Shown: piece after piece, positions 47,733-57,430 of the stretch
How the letters are laid out: every line of letters begins with the position of its first letter
Numbering within the stretch: position 1 is the stretch's first letter
NCBI GenBank assembly: GCA_029433365.1
Contig: JAQTHZ010000001.1
Coordinates: 186,001 to 250,000 of the forward strand
Source: Orbaceae bacterium ESL0721
GTDB lineage: Bacteria > Pseudomonadota > Gammaproteobacteria > Enterobacterales > Orbaceae
DNA: 64,000 nt
Direction: 5' to 3'
Position numbers and translations under genes: made by a program
Notes under the pieces: model-generated
The model's input: only the letters and a program-made list of their open reading frames with translations
Told to the model about the DNA's origin: nothing
Database searches by the model: none

Positions 47733-47757
47733 AAAAAGGCCTCACTTAAGAGGCCTT
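47733..47757 (-). terminator. Attenuator terminator upstream of pheST
   Basis: On the minus strand AAGGCCTC-TTAAGT-GAGGCCTTTTTG forms an 8-bp stem with a T-run, about 125 bases before pheS and 48 bases after the leader peptide stop. Placement equals the E. coli pheST attenuator. Upstream bases (AGAAGGCC) could take part in an alternative fold. Confidence 0.7.
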
Positions 47758-47804
47758 CTTAATTATTTTTCGTTTTTTATTTTCTTCAAAAAATACCTAC
47801 AAAA

Positions 47805-47849
47805 CTAAAAAAATAAACGAAAAATAACTATGATTAAAATAGAGCACAC
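47805..47849 (-). CDS. pheM: Candidate pheM leader peptide (14 aa, phenylalanine-rich)
   Basis: A short frame on the minus strand with a GTG start at 47849: M C S I L I I V I F R L F F then TAG at 47805. Three of the last five codons are TTT. The core VIFRLFF resembles AIFRFFF of the E. coli pheM leader peptide and lies in the same place, between rplT and pheS and just before the attenuator hairpin. There is no strong ribosome-binding site, so the start is uncertain. Low charged tRNA-Phe would stall ribosomes on the TTT codons and allow read-through. Confidence 0.55.
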   Translation of the reverse strand: MCSILIIVIFRLFF

Positions 47850-47869
47850 CCAGTTTACTAATTAAATAA

Positions 47870-47895
47870 ATAAAAGCCGAATATATCGGCTTTTA
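47870..47895 (-). terminator. Hairpin after rplT
   Basis: AAAAGCCGA-TATAT-TCGGCTTTT with flanking T-runs, 8 to 33 bases behind the rplT stop. It could end the thrS-rplT transcripts or reduce read-through to pheST. Confidence 0.75.
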
Positions 47896-47902
47896 TCAAT
47901 AC

Positions 47903-48259
<357 letters not shown>

Positions 48260-48300
48260 TTATATCCTCTATTAAATTACTATTCTATTTAATTAATCAG

Positions 48301-48498
48301 TTAGGCGTATGGAACACACGCTTTAACTAAACCTAAATCACCTTTTGACACCATGGTCAAACCACGTAAATGACGTTTACGTTTAGTTGATTTTTTGGTT
48401 AGGATATGACTCTTGTTAGCTTGTTTATGCTTGAAGCCACCAGAAGCTGTTTTTTTAAAGCGCTTTGCTGCGCCTTTTACTGTCTTAATTTTTGGCAT
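48301..48498 (-). CDS. rpmI: 50S ribosomal protein L35
   Basis: A 65-residue basic ribosomal protein starting [20 protein letters not shown] and ending [13 protein letters not shown]. The ATG at 48498 gives the E. coli N-terminus; a start at 48513 would add MEIFK. It follows infC by 145 bases, a gap with a 24-bp palindrome. Confidence 0.96.
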   Translation of the reverse strand: MPKIKTVKGAAKRFKKTASGGFKHKQANKSHILTKKSTKRKRHLRGLTMVSKGDLGLVKACVPYA

Positions 48499-48576
48499 TT
48501 TAAAAATTTCCACTTCGCATTGTTGATAACATAAAACAGTGGTGTATTTTTTATTCTATTTAAATTAAAACTAATT

Positions 48577-48600
48577 TAATAATCCATTAATGGATTATTA
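48577..48600. promoter_or_regulatory. 24-bp perfect palindrome in the infC-rpmI gap
   Basis: TAATAATCCATT followed by its exact reverse complement, forming a hairpin of up to 10 bp with a small loop. There is no T-run after it on the minus strand. In E. coli the same interval belongs to the L20 operator; a role in rpmI-rplT control is possible but untested. Confidence 0.45.
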
Positions 48601-48643
48601 GAAAAGTCGATAAAACAGAATTAAAAATAGACTTGATAAACCA

Positions 48644-49183
48644 CTATTTCTTCTTCGGCGCTAACACCATAATCATTTGGCGTCCTTCAATCTTAGTTGG
48701 ATAAGATTCAACAACTGCCAAATCAGCTAAGTCCCTTTTAATACGTTCAAGCATCTCAGTACCTATCTGTTGGTGTGCCATTTCACGTCCACGGAATCGT
48801 AGCGTAACTTTAGCTTTATCGCCATCTTCAAGAAAGCGAATCAGGCTGCGGAGTTTTACCTGATAATCGCCTTCGTCTGTACCAGGTCGAAATTTAATCT
48901 CCTTAACCTGAACAACCTTTTGTTTCTTTTTTTGTTCTTTTGTTGCTTTACTCTTTTCATAGAGGAACTTGCCATAATCCATAATTCGACAGACAGGTGG
49001 CTCGGCATTAGGGCTGATTTCAACTAAGTCTAAACCAGCTTCTTCACTCTGTTTTAGCGCATCATTTAAGCTGACGATCCCCATCTGTTCACCGTCAACA
49101 CCGGTTAGCCTTACTTCGCGTGCAGTGATCTCATCATTAATCTTATGTGCACGGGTTGTTTGAATTCGTTTACTGACTTTAAT
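48644..49183 (-). CDS. infC: Translation initiation factor IF-3 with an AUU start codon
   Basis: A 179-residue IF-3 that keeps 30S subunits free and checks the initiator codon. The sequence follows E. coli IF-3: [65 protein letters not shown] and [23 protein letters not shown]. No ATG or GTG fits the N-terminus: the GGAGG ribosome-binding site at about 49190 is followed by ATTAAAGTCAG at 49183, the same GGAGG-ATTAAAG layout as in E. coli. IF-3 rejects AUU, so excess IF-3 lowers its own translation. A TTG at 49198 would put the SD site inside the gene and is rejected. Confidence 0.93.
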   Translation of the reverse strand: MKVSKRIQTTRAHKINDEITAREVRLTGVDGEQMGIVSLNDALKQSEEAGLDLVEISPNAEPPVCRIMDYGKFLYEKSKATKEQKKKQKVVQVKEIKFRPGTDEGDYQVKLRSLIRFLEDGDKAKVTLRFRGREMAHQQIGTEMLERIKRDLADLAVVESYPTKIEGRQMIMVLAPKKK

Positions 49184-49211
49184 ATCCAGTTCCTCCAAAA
49201 AAATTTTATGA

Positions 49212-51137
49212 CTAATTCAGCTGTTCTAATGAACGAGTCTGAATTTCGTTAAGCAACAATTCTATAACATGTTCCACTTCAAAGCTACCAAGATCTTTAC
49301 CTTGACGAGTTCGAACTGAAACAGTTCCTGATTCCATCTCTTTATCACCACAGACAAACATATATGGAACACGTTTCAATGTATGCTCGCGAATTTTAAA
49401 CCCAATTTTTTCATTTCTCAAGTCTGCTTTCGCTCTAATGCCTGCTTTTTTTAATTTTTCAGTCAATTGTGTTGCATATTCAGACTGATTATTGGTGATA
49501 TTGATCACAGCCACTTGCAGTGGTGCCAACCATGTTGGGAAAAATCCAGCACAGTTTTCGGTTAAAATTCCGATGAAACGCTCCATCGATCCAAGAATAG
49601 CTCTATGGATCATAACTGGCACATGGCGCTCATTATCCTCACCAACATAAGTTGCATCTAGTCGTCCCGGTAGCATAAAGTCAAGTTGAATAGTACCGCA
49701 TTGCCATGCACGACCTAAACAGTCATGAAGAGTAAATTCAATTTTAGGACCGTAAAAAGCCCCCTCTCCTGGTAAATACTCAAATTTTATGCCGTTTTCA
49801 GTTAAGCACTCAGCTAAATCTTTTTCGGCCAGATCCCAAATTTCATCTTTACCGATCCGTTTTTCAGGTCTAGTTGATAATTTCACAGTGATATCTTTAA
49901 AACCAAAGGTGCTATACATATCGTATACCATCTTTATACAGCTATTTACTTCACTGCGAATCTGGCTCTCTGTACAAAATATATGTGCATCATCTTGGGT
50001 AAAACCGCGCACACGCATCAAACCATGTAGTGATCCTGATGGTTCATTACGGTGACAACTACCAAATTCTGCCATGCGTAGTGGTAGATCACGATAAGAT
50101 TTCAGACCTTGATTAAAGATCTGTACATGCCCTGGGCAGTTCATCGGTTTTATACAGTATTCACGATTTTCAGAAGAGGTGACAAACATTAACTCTTTAT
50201 AGTTGTCCCAGTGTCCTGTCTTTTCCCATAGCACGCGATCCATCATAAATGGACCTTTCACCTCTTGGTAGTTATACTCTTTTAGTTTTGTGCGAACAAA
50301 TACTTCAAGCTCTCTAAAAATTGTCCAACCATCATTGTGCCAAAACACCATACCTGGAGCCTCTTCTTGCATATGATAGAGGTCAAGTTGTTTACCAATT
50401 TTACGGTGATCACGTTTTGCCGCCTCTTCTAACATATTGAGATAGGCATCTAACTGTTTTTTATCTGCCCAAGCTGTACCATAAATACGCTGCAGCATCT
50501 TATTTTTACTATCACCACGCCAATAAGCGCCTGCAACTTTTTGTAACTTGAAATGGTGGCAAAAGCGCATATTTGGTACATGGGGACCACGACACATATC
50601 GATATATTCTTGATGATGATAAAGTGCTGGTGTTGCATCTTTTGGAATATTTTCATCTAAAATGGCAATTTTATAGGGCTCATTACGTTCCCAAAAAACA
50701 TCTCTTGCTTGCTGCCAACTCACCACCTCTTTTATCACATCGTAATCTTGGTTAGCCAGTTGATGCATACGTTTTTCAAGTGCAACAAGATCTTCCTCTG
50801 TTAATGAGTGACCTAAATCAATGTCGTAATAAAAACCGTTATCAATAGTAGGACCGATAGCCATTTTGGTATCTGGCCATAACTGTTTAATTGCATGACC
50901 AAGTAGATGAGCACAAGAGTGGCGAATAATCTCTAATCCATCTTCATCTTTTGCGGTAATAATCTCAAGTTTAGCATCATGATTAATGAGATCTGAAGCA
51001 TCTTTACGTTCACCATCAACACGACCTGCGATACATGCTTTGGCTAAACCTGCCCCTATATCTTGTGCAACTTCTAAAACAGTAACGGGCTTATCAAATT
51101 GACGTTGACTTCCATCAGGAAGGGTTATAATTGGCAT
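49212..51137 (-). CDS. thrS: Threonyl-tRNA synthetase
   Basis: A 641-residue class II synthetase: TGS domain ([20 protein letters not shown]), the N2 editing domain with [19 protein letters not shown] that removes Ser-tRNA-Thr, and the catalytic core with zinc ligands (CPGHVQIF, later C and H) and [25 protein letters not shown]. The anticodon domain ([13 protein letters not shown]) ends the protein. First gene of the operon with infC, rpmI, rplT, pheST and ihfA. Its leader carries a hairpin resembling the tRNA-Thr anticodon arm (51159-51179), consistent with autoregulation. Confidence 0.97.
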   Translation of the reverse strand: MPIITLPDGSQRQFDKPVTVLEVAQDIGAGLAKACIAGRVDGERKDASDLINHDAKLEIITAKDEDGLEIIRHSCAHLLGHAIKQLWPDTKMAIGPTIDNGFYYDIDLGHSLTEEDLVALEKRMHQLANQDYDVIKEVVSWQQARDVFWERNEPYKIAILDENIPKDATPALYHHQEYIDMCRGPHVPNMRFCHHFKLQKVAGAYWRGDSKNKMLQRIYGTAWADKKQLDAYLNMLEEAAKRDHRKIGKQLDLYHMQEEAPGMVFWHNDGWTIFRELEVFVRTKLKEYNYQEVKGPFMMDRVLWEKTGHWDNYKELMFVTSSENREYCIKPMNCPGHVQIFNQGLKSYRDLPLRMAEFGSCHRNEPSGSLHGLMRVRGFTQDDAHIFCTESQIRSEVNSCIKMVYDMYSTFGFKDITVKLSTRPEKRIGKDEIWDLAEKDLAECLTENGIKFEYLPGEGAFYGPKIEFTLHDCLGRAWQCGTIQLDFMLPGRLDATYVGEDNERHVPVMIHRAILGSMERFIGILTENCAGFFPTWLAPLQVAVINITNNQSEYATQLTEKLKKAGIRAKADLRNEKIGFKIREHTLKRVPYMFVCGDKEMESGTVSVRTRQGKDLGSFEVEHVIELLLNEIQTRSLEQLN

Positions 51138-51458
51138 AATAGTTCCTTAATTACAGTGGTGCGCCATACGGAAGCGCACATGCATCAATAAATGGCATAG
51201 TAAAAAACTGACCGCGTATAATATCACTATTCATCAATGTTTTAAATACTATTTGGATCTTTGGTTTTGGGGTAAGTAAATGATATGCTAATAGCCTTTA
51301 TTTTATACAGATCTCTATGCAGTCTTGACTATATGTGGCTATTTTATTAAAAATCAAGATAATATAAATAAAAAGATAGTATAAATAAATTTGTTTAGAA
51401 CTTATTTTGTTTGTTTAATTTGATCAATCATAAGAAATAATAATTTAAGGCAATTAAT
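51138..51458. other. Divergent thrS/argE regulatory region
   Basis: Contains the thrS leader hairpin (51159-51179) and AAGGAA before the thrS start. A weak thrS promoter candidate is TTTAAA and TATTAT with 17 bases between, read on the minus strand near 51217-51245. Toward argE the sequence is AT-rich with TTTAAGG before the ATG; no clear ArgR box is visible. Confidence 0.5.
51159..51179 (-). promoter_or_regulatory. Anticodon-arm-like hairpin in the thrS leader (autoregulatory operator)
   Basis: On the minus strand GTGCGC-TTCCGTATG-GCGCAC makes a 6-bp stem; a further T-G pair leaves a 7-base loop TCCGTAT whose centre is CGT, the anticodon for threonine codon ACG. It lies 21 bases before the thrS start and just upstream of the AAGGAA site. 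In E. coli the equivalent hairpin binds ThrRS and blocks ribosome binding. Confidence 0.65.
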
Positions 51459-52616
51459 ATGGCGATCCCCTCTTTTTTAACAATTTATAATGAACTTATC
51501 TCCACCCCAACAATAAGTAGTGTATCAAATGAAAAATTGGATCAACCTAATAGACCAGTCATCGATAAATTAGCGACTTGGTTTAATGATTTAGGCTTTA
51601 CAATCTCTATCGAAGCGGTACCTAATACTCGCAATAAATTTAATCTCTTAGCGACATACTCTAACAATGATAACCATAGTCAAGGTGGACTTTTATTAAG
51701 TGGCCATACTGATACTGTCCCTTTTGATGAGGGACTTTGGCATAAAGATCCTTTTAAATTAACGGAAGAAGATAATAAATTATATGGCTTAGGCAGTGCA
51801 GATATGAAAGGTTTTTTTGCCTTTATTTTAGAGGCTCTACGCGATATGGATCTCAAAAAGTTAACTAAACCTATCTATGTGCTAGCTACAGCAGACGAAG
51901 AGACCACAATGGCAGGTGCTGCTTATTTTGCTAAACATACTGCGTTGCAACCTGACTGCACAATTATTGGTGAACCAACCTCATTAATTCCAATCCGTGC
52001 ACATAAAGGTTTTATCTCAAACTCAATTAAAGTGGTTGGTAAGTCAGGACACTCCAGCGATCCTGATAAAGGGATCAATGCGATTGAGATTATGCATTTA
52101 GTCGTTGGGCAGTTACTCAAACTTAAACAACAATTTAAAGATAAGTATCATAATGATGGTTTCACTGTCCCCTACCCGACGCTCAATTTAGGCATAATTC
52201 ATGGCGGTGATGCTGCTAATCGTATCTGCGGTTGTTGTGAACTGGTGATTGATATTCGGGTTCTTCCTGAAAATGATATTGATACTATATTTAATCTGGT
52301 TTGCGATACATTAAAACCTGTTATGGATCAATACCCTAATCGTATTTCAGTCGAACATGCAGTCATACCGATACCAGGTTACGAGTGTAAAAAAGATAAT
52401 CCACAACTACAGAATATTGAAAAATTACTATGTAAAACAGCAGAGACAGCCAACTATTCAACAGAAGCACCATTTTTAAATAAGATCGCCCCCACCATTG
52501 TTTTAGGACCGGGTTCGATTGAGCAGGCACATCAACCCGATGAGTTTATCTCGATGGATTTTTTAAAACCAGGGAAAATGACCATAGAACAGCTGATTAA
52601 AGATTTTTGTCTCTAA
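51459..52616 (+). CDS. argE: Acetylornithine deacetylase
   Basis: A 385-residue M20-family metalloenzyme that converts N-acetylornithine to ornithine and acetate in arginine synthesis. Metal ligands: LLSGHTDTVP, GLGSADMKGFFAF, ATADEETTMAGA, CTIIGEPTSL and the last histidine in AHQPDEF. The substrate-binding dimer lid is GKSGHSSDPDKGINAIE. It resembles E. coli ArgE over the entire length. Here it stands alone, apart from argCBH. Confidence 0.94.
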   Translation: MAIPSFLTIYNELISTPTISSVSNEKLDQPNRPVIDKLATWFNDLGFTISIEAVPNTRNKFNLLATYSNNDNHSQGGLLLSGHTDTVPFDEGLWHKDPFKLTEEDNKLYGLGSADMKGFFAFILEALRDMDLKKLTKPIYVLATADEETTMAGAAYFAKHTALQPDCTIIGEPTSLIPIRAHKGFISNSIKVVGKSGHSSDPDKGINAIEIMHLVVGQLLKLKQQFKDKYHNDGFTVPYPTLNLGIIHGGDAANRICGCCELVIDIRVLPENDIDTIFNLVCDTLKPVMDQYPNRISVEHAVIPIPGYECKKDNPQLQNIEKLLCKTAETANYSTEAPFLNKIAPTIVLGPGSIEQAHQPDEFISMDFLKPGKMTIEQLIKDFCL

Positions 52617-52746
52617 TTTACTCTATTCCACTGTCGTTTTTTTGTTAAAAAGAGATGTTAATGCCTTCTCTTTTTAACTCCCTTTTTAAAACAATAAGCT
52701 GTAAAATAGATCTTATTTTGTCACACAATATGAGATCACTAACTTT

Positions 52747-53523
52747 ATGCTACTCATCATATCCCCCGCTAAATCTTTAGATTTTGAATCACCATTACCA
52801 AGTAAAACGCATACATTGCCCAAATTTATGAGTGATACCGAACGGCTCATTAAAGATTGCAAAAAGTTGTCGGTTAGTGACATTAAACAATTGATGTCAA
52901 TAAGCCCTAAACTGGCAGAGCTAAATTATGATCGATTCCAACAGTGGCATTCTAATTTCAATCTCTCCAATGCAAGGCAAGCAATTTTTGCTTTTCAAGG
53001 TGATGTCTATAAAGGGCTGCATATAGAGGATTTTGATGATAAAGATTTGCAGTTTTCACAATCTCATCTCCGTATTTTGTCTGGATTATATGGTTTATTG
53101 CGTCCATTAGATCTAATACAACCTTACCGTTTAGAGATGGGAATTCATCTCAAAAATGGCAATAATAGTAATCTCTATCAATTTTGGGGTGATCGTTTAA
53201 CAGTAGCATTAAATCAGACTTTAAGTGAACAACAAGAGGAGAAGACATTAATCAATCTCGCCTCAAATGAGTATTTTAAAGCTATTACTCCTGCGAAGTT
53301 AAAAGCGACAATAATTCAACCCATCTTTCTAGATAAAAGTGGTGATGACTATAAAATTATCAGTTTTTATGCCAAAAAAGCACGGGGATTGATGAGCCGT
53401 TTTATTATCAAAAATAGCATTACTCAGGCAAAAGATATTAAAGATTTTAACCTTGAAGGATACCGTTTTGCACCATCTCGTTCCTCTGAATCTGAGTGGT
53501 ATTTTATTCGTGATAACAGATAG
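52747..53523 (+). CDS. yaaA: YaaA (DUF328) peroxide-stress protein
   Basis: A 258-residue protein of the YaaA family, beginning MLLIISPAKSLDFESPLP. Family motifs: QQWHSNFNLSNARQAIFAFQGDVYKGL, LRILSGLYGLLRPLDLIQPYRLEMG, NLASNEYFKAI and FYAKKARGLMSRFII. In E. coli YaaA lowers intracellular free iron during peroxide stress and has a DNA-binding helix-hairpin-helix. Monocistronic. Confidence 0.93.
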   Translation: MLLIISPAKSLDFESPLPSKTHTLPKFMSDTERLIKDCKKLSVSDIKQLMSISPKLAELNYDRFQQWHSNFNLSNARQAIFAFQGDVYKGLHIEDFDDKDLQFSQSHLRILSGLYGLLRPLDLIQPYRLEMGIHLKNGNNSNLYQFWGDRLTVALNQTLSEQQEEKTLINLASNEYFKAITPAKLKATIIQPIFLDKSGDDYKIISFYAKKARGLMSRFIIKNSITQAKDIKDFNLEGYRFAPSRSSESEWYFIRDNR

Positions 53524-53703
53524 CCCTATCTATTAATTACATATATATAGTTACTATTTAGTAAGGGCATCTGTAAAAGGTTAGCAGAAAAAAGTGTTAT
53601 TAAGATAGATTTGTTACGTCACTCTCAGTTAATCAGTTAATCAGTTAACACGATTGTGTGCATGATGCCTGAAATAATCTATCTTACTTTTTAACTATTC
53701 TAA

Positions 53704-54561
53704 CTATTTAGTAGAAACTGATTTAAGTCGATAGTGAAGAATTAACGCAAAAACAATTACTGCACTCCCTAACAGAAAACGTGGCCAATCTATCTGCTGA
53801 TGCCAGATGATCACATTAACTAAAATACCGGTTGGAATAACCATATTATTCATAATTGCAAGCGTTCCAGAATCGACCTTAGTTGCGCCATAATTCCATA
53901 AAAAATAACATAATCCTGATGCAACTACACCAAGCCAGACAATAATAGTCCATTGGGTTAATGTTGTTGGTAATTTTTCAGGATTCCCAAATAGTAACCA
54001 ACCAACCATTGCAACTATTACAGCACCAGCATAGACCCAAGCAAAAGCTTGATATTGTGGCATTGGATAGAGTTCTATAATACGTTTATAGCCGACTTGC
54101 CCTAAAGCAAAGACAAGATTGGCACCTTGCACTAATAAAAAGCCAATTAAAAAGTTTTGACTGATATGATCATAACGGATGATAGCCGTACCGATAACCG
54201 CAATTATTGCCGTAAATAGATAGCTTAACCGTAAGGTATGGCGTTGGAGGAGATCATAAATGATAGTGACATAGATAGGGGTAAAAATAGTAAATAGGAG
54301 CACTTCTGGAACAGAGATATATAAAAAGGAGTTATAGTAAAAAAAGTACATAATCCCCAATTGGCACGCCCCTACCCCCATCAAAAGCAAAATCTGTTTT
54401 AATGAGATGTTTTTAAAACGTAAAAAAGGGATAAAAGTGATAAAAGCGAGTAGAATGCGGCTAATAACAGCAAACCATGTATCGACCTGACCACTAAGAT
54501 AGACGGCAATAAAGCTAAATGAGAATGACCAAATAATTGTCACAATAGAGAGATAGACCAT
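53704..54561 (-). CDS. EamA-family (DMT) transporter
   Basis: A 285-residue inner-membrane protein with ten predicted helices in two EamA halves (residues about 1-130 and 145-278). The first half opens with IVTIIWSFSFSFIAVYLSG, and the second ends with the pattern VVASGLCYFLWNYGATKVDSGTLAIMNNMVIPTGILVN. It belongs to the drug/metabolite transporter superfamily, some members of which carry amino acids, amines or carboxylates; no substrate can be inferred. Divergent from dapE. Confidence 0.82.
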   Translation of the reverse strand: MVYLSIVTIIWSFSFSFIAVYLSGQVDTWFAVISRILLAFITFIPFLRFKNISLKQILLLMGVGACQLGIMYFFYYNSFLYISVPEVLLFTIFTPIYVTIIYDLLQRHTLRLSYLFTAIIAVIGTAIIRYDHISQNFLIGFLLVQGANLVFALGQVGYKRIIELYPMPQYQAFAWVYAGAVIVAMVGWLLFGNPEKLPTTLTQWTIIVWLGVVASGLCYFLWNYGATKVDSGTLAIMNNMVIPTGILVNVIIWHQQIDWPRFLLGSAVIVFALILHYRLKSVSTK

Positions 54562-54868
54562 TTTTTAAACCTACATAAAAATAAAATCACACAGAATCTT
54601 AACAAGTTAACAGTAATATGTAAACAAAATATAAAATTTAATATTTACAACTATTACCAATAATTGAAATTAATATAGCAATGATAATCATAAATATAGT
54701 GCAAATTTGTTTTAGGGTTTAGATCGTTATAATCAAATAAAATGCTCTAAAAATGGATCGCTTCATCATAGAGAGTATGAGAGTTAGCTGATATAATGTG
54801 CAGATATTTTTTCCAACTACTATTTTGGACGACTACTAAAATAGTGACCTTTACAATGAGAATCCCCT
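54562..54868. other. Divergent region between the EamA transporter and dapE
   Basis: About 307 AT-rich bases containing the shared 19-bp motif (54702-54720). Toward dapE, GAGAATCCCCT precedes the ATG at 54869. No coding sequence is seen. Confidence 0.45.
54702..54720 (+). promoter_or_regulatory. 19-bp intergenic motif, second exact copy
   Basis: CAAATTTGTTTTAGGGTTT, 148 bases before dapE. It is identical to the minus-strand copy at 17495-17513, and its core recurs at 24722 and 42523. Confidence 0.4.
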
Positions 54869-56017
54869 ATGAGTGAACCTGTTATTGCTTTAACAAAAGC
54901 ATTGATTGCTGAAAAGTCGATCAGTCCAGATGATAAAAATTGCCAACAAATTCTGATCGATAGATTGAAACCACTTGGATTTACAATTGAAAAGATGAAT
55001 TTTGGTAATACAAAGAATTTATGGGCTTTTCATGGTAATAGCAGTGAACCCACTTTAATGTTTGCAGGACACACTGATGTTGTACCTGCCGGTGATGAGA
55101 GTAAATGGAGATACCCCCCTTATACCCCAACCATTGATGACAATAATAGACTTTATGGCCGCGGTGCATCAGATATGAAAAGTGGTGTAGCGGCAATGAT
55201 CTGCGCAGCAGAGGATTTTGTTAAACAGTACCCAAACCATAGTGGTCGAGTTGCATTTTTAATCACCTCAGATGAAGAGGCGGACGCTTCTGATGGTACC
55301 GTTAAAGTGGTTGATGCCTTAATGTCAAACAATGAACGAGTTGATTACTGTATTGTTGGGGAGCCATCAAGCAATCAAATCCTTGGTGATCAGATTAAAA
55401 ATGGTCGCCGTGGTTCCTTAACTGCTAATCTTGTCATCCATGGTATCCAAGGGCATGTTGCTTATCCAGATCTTGCCGAAAATCCTATTCACCGTTTTGC
55501 ACCAGCACTCAATGAGTTGGTTAATACAGTTTGGGATAATGGCAATCAATACTTCCCACCAACAACAATGCAGATTGCCAATATTAATGGTGGAACTGGA
55601 GCAGAAAATGTGATCCCAGGAGATCTCACCATCCAATTTAATTTCCGTTACAGTAGTGAGTTGACAGAGAGTGAGATTAAGTCACGAGTAGAGCAGATTC
55701 TAACCAAATATAACCTAAATTACACCTTAACTTGGCGCCATTCAGGTAAACCTTTTTTAACCCCTAAAGGTCTGTTGACTGATTCGCTTGCAGAGGCGAT
55801 AAAAACATTAACCGGAGTTGATACAGCACTCTCCACAACGGGCGGTACTTCTGATGGGCGGTTTATAGCTAAGATGGGTTGCCAAGTGGTTGAATTTGGT
55901 GTGTTAAGTAAAACAATTCATAAAATAGATGAAAATGTTGATTGCCAAGATATTACAGTTTTAAAAGCGATCTATCAGCGAGTACTCGAAAAATTGCTCC
56001 TAAAAGCGCCTAAATAG
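54869..56017 (+). CDS. dapE: Succinyl-diaminopimelate desuccinylase
   Basis: A 382-residue dinuclear zinc enzyme of lysine and meso-diaminopimelate synthesis. M20 ligands: [53 protein letters not shown] and the C-terminal TIHKIDENV. The dimer domain holds [23 protein letters not shown]. It supplies peptidoglycan precursors. It precedes ypfN with an 87-base gap, as in E. coli; the window also holds dapA. Confidence 0.96.
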   Translation: MSEPVIALTKALIAEKSISPDDKNCQQILIDRLKPLGFTIEKMNFGNTKNLWAFHGNSSEPTLMFAGHTDVVPAGDESKWRYPPYTPTIDDNNRLYGRGASDMKSGVAAMICAAEDFVKQYPNHSGRVAFLITSDEEADASDGTVKVVDALMSNNERVDYCIVGEPSSNQILGDQIKNGRRGSLTANLVIHGIQGHVAYPDLAENPIHRFAPALNELVNTVWDNGNQYFPPTTMQIANINGGTGAENVIPGDLTIQFNFRYSSELTESEIKSRVEQILTKYNLNYTLTWRHSGKPFLTPKGLLTDSLAEAIKTLTGVDTALSTTGGTSDGRFIAKMGCQVVEFGVLSKTIHKIDENVDCQDITVLKAIYQRVLEKLLLKAPK

Positions 56018-56038
56018 TATCTTTTTACAACTAACAAG

Positions 56039-56069
56039 CGAGTTTATTAAAAACGCTTTAATAAACTCG
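56039..56069. repeat. 13-bp inverted repeat between dapE and ypfN
   Basis: CGAGTTTATTAAA-AACGC-TTTAATAAACTCG, a perfect long stem that would form a stable hairpin in the dapE-ypfN transcript. There is no T-run after it, so it may be a 3'-end stabiliser or processing element rather than a terminator. Confidence 0.6.
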
Positions 56070-56104
56070 GTAAACTCAATGTTAACTATGAGGTATTAGT
56101 AGAG

Positions 56105-56272
56105 ATGGAGTGGTTAAAAGATTATTGGTGGATAATTCTTATCATTATTATTGGCATATTTATCAATACAATAAAAGCACTGAATAGACTTAATTTTAAG
56201 TCCTATATTCAAAAAAGAAAGGGAATAAAACCTATTCCTTATGAAGATGATGATTGGTCAAAAAAAAGTTAA
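56105..56272 (+). CDS. ypfN: YpfN (UPF0370) small membrane protein
   Basis: A 55-residue protein with one transmembrane helix, reading MEWLKDYWWIILIIIIGIFI, followed by a basic segment and an acidic end (YEDDDWSKKS). E. coli YpfN starts [20 protein letters not shown] and ends DDDDDWPKK, and it also follows dapE, so similarity and position agree. The family is of unknown function. A GAGGTAT site stands upstream of the ATG. Confidence 0.88.
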   Translation: MEWLKDYWWIILIIIIGIFINTIKALNRLNFKSYIQKRKGIKPIPYEDDDWSKKS

Positions 56273-56402
56273 TTTTTTCAATTGAATATAGGCTTTAATT
56301 TACTATACATATTTAATGGATTCTATAATCATCTTACTATTAAGATCTAATTAATATTATTTTATTAATAACAGTTATTTAATAACAATTATTTAATAAT
56401 AG

Positions 56403-57203
56403 TTATCTAATATCACCTAACAGCGCCGGTTTACGATAACGATCCACCCACATTGCCGTAGATCCACAGACGGCAATCGGCATTATAATAAGATTTAAAA
56501 GTGGTAATAGCGTAAATAGCCCCACTAAAGTACCAAACAGTAGATTATCCACCCTATCTTGTCGTAATAACCTTTTCATATTATGAAAGCTGATTTTATG
56601 GTTATCAAAAGCATAATCAGCGTACTGAATATTGATCCACCACGCAGTAAAGAGAAACCAAATAATAGGGGTAATAGTTTGCCCAACGATTGGAATAAAA
56701 TAGGTCAATAGAAGCGGAATTGCCCATAGTAGATAATTAACCAATTTTTGTAACTCACGATAGAAAATGCGAGGAAGATCAGTAATTAAACTCAACCAAG
56801 AGTTATTTGGTACAGTAATTCCCGTCAATTTTGCTTCTACCTGCTCGGCTAATAGTCCATTAAATGGCGCTGCAATGATATTCATTATGAAACTAAAAAA
56901 ATAGCAGAATAGAATTGCTAGCGTTAAAGTGAGCAGCGCAGTAAAGAGGTGACCCAGCCAGTGAAGCCAACTAGGCAAAAAATATAATCCAACATCAATA
57001 ATCGGTACAATTGAAGAAAATAGCCAATAGAATAGTGCTGACATAATCACAATATTTGCCAATAGTGGGAAAAAGACAAATCGCCTAATACCTGGCTTAA
57101 ATGCAAGTGACCAACCAAGCAGAAAATAGTGAATACCATTTTTATGGAGAGTTGATCTATATTGGTTATTGAGTGCATTTTTATTCATAAATTTCCTATT
57201 CAT
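56403..57203 (-). CDS. cysZ: Sulfate transporter CysZ
   Basis: A 266-residue inner-membrane protein that imports sulfate for cysteine synthesis. It has several hydrophobic helices, with LLGWSLAFKPGIRRFVFFPLL, FSFIMNIIAAPFNGLLAEQVE and FTAWWINIQYADYAFDNH matching the CysZ family. The ATG at 57203 is preceded by GAGGAACATTT. There is no cysK neighbour here. It is separated from tmcA by a terminator. Confidence 0.92.
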   Translation of the reverse strand: MNRKFMNKNALNNQYRSTLHKNGIHYFLLGWSLAFKPGIRRFVFFPLLANIVIMSALFYWLFSSIVPIIDVGLYFLPSWLHWLGHLFTALLTLTLAILFCYFFSFIMNIIAAPFNGLLAEQVEAKLTGITVPNNSWLSLITDLPRIFYRELQKLVNYLLWAIPLLLTYFIPIVGQTITPIIWFLFTAWWINIQYADYAFDNHKISFHNMKRLLRQDRVDNLLFGTLVGLFTLLPLLNLIIMPIAVCGSTAMWVDRYRKPALLGDIR

Positions 57204-57272
57204 AAATGTTCCTCAAAAAATAGGAATTAATCAGAAGATAATTGCCGTAAAAAGATAAGAGATATAAAAAAA

Positions 57273-57292
57273 TACAGGGCAGATGCCCTGTA
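57273..57292 (-). terminator. Rho-independent terminator after tmcA
   Basis: TACAGGGCA-GA-TGCCCTGTA, followed on the minus strand by a T-run (TTTTTTTATATC), between tmcA and cysZ. Confidence 0.8.
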
Positions 57293-57430
57293 AAAATTAC
57301 ATAGTTTAGGCAATATATAATCTCTACCATTTTGCTAAAGCGTTTTCTTTAAATTATTTTTCAAGTAAAAAACCATTTAAAAAAACCATTTAAAAAACTA
57401 TTTTAAAAACAGGTAGTAAAGATTATGGCG

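Noticed and set aside
49184-49198. TTG start for infC
   Set aside because: It would place the GGAGG ribosome-binding site inside the gene; the AUU at 49183 matches E. coli.
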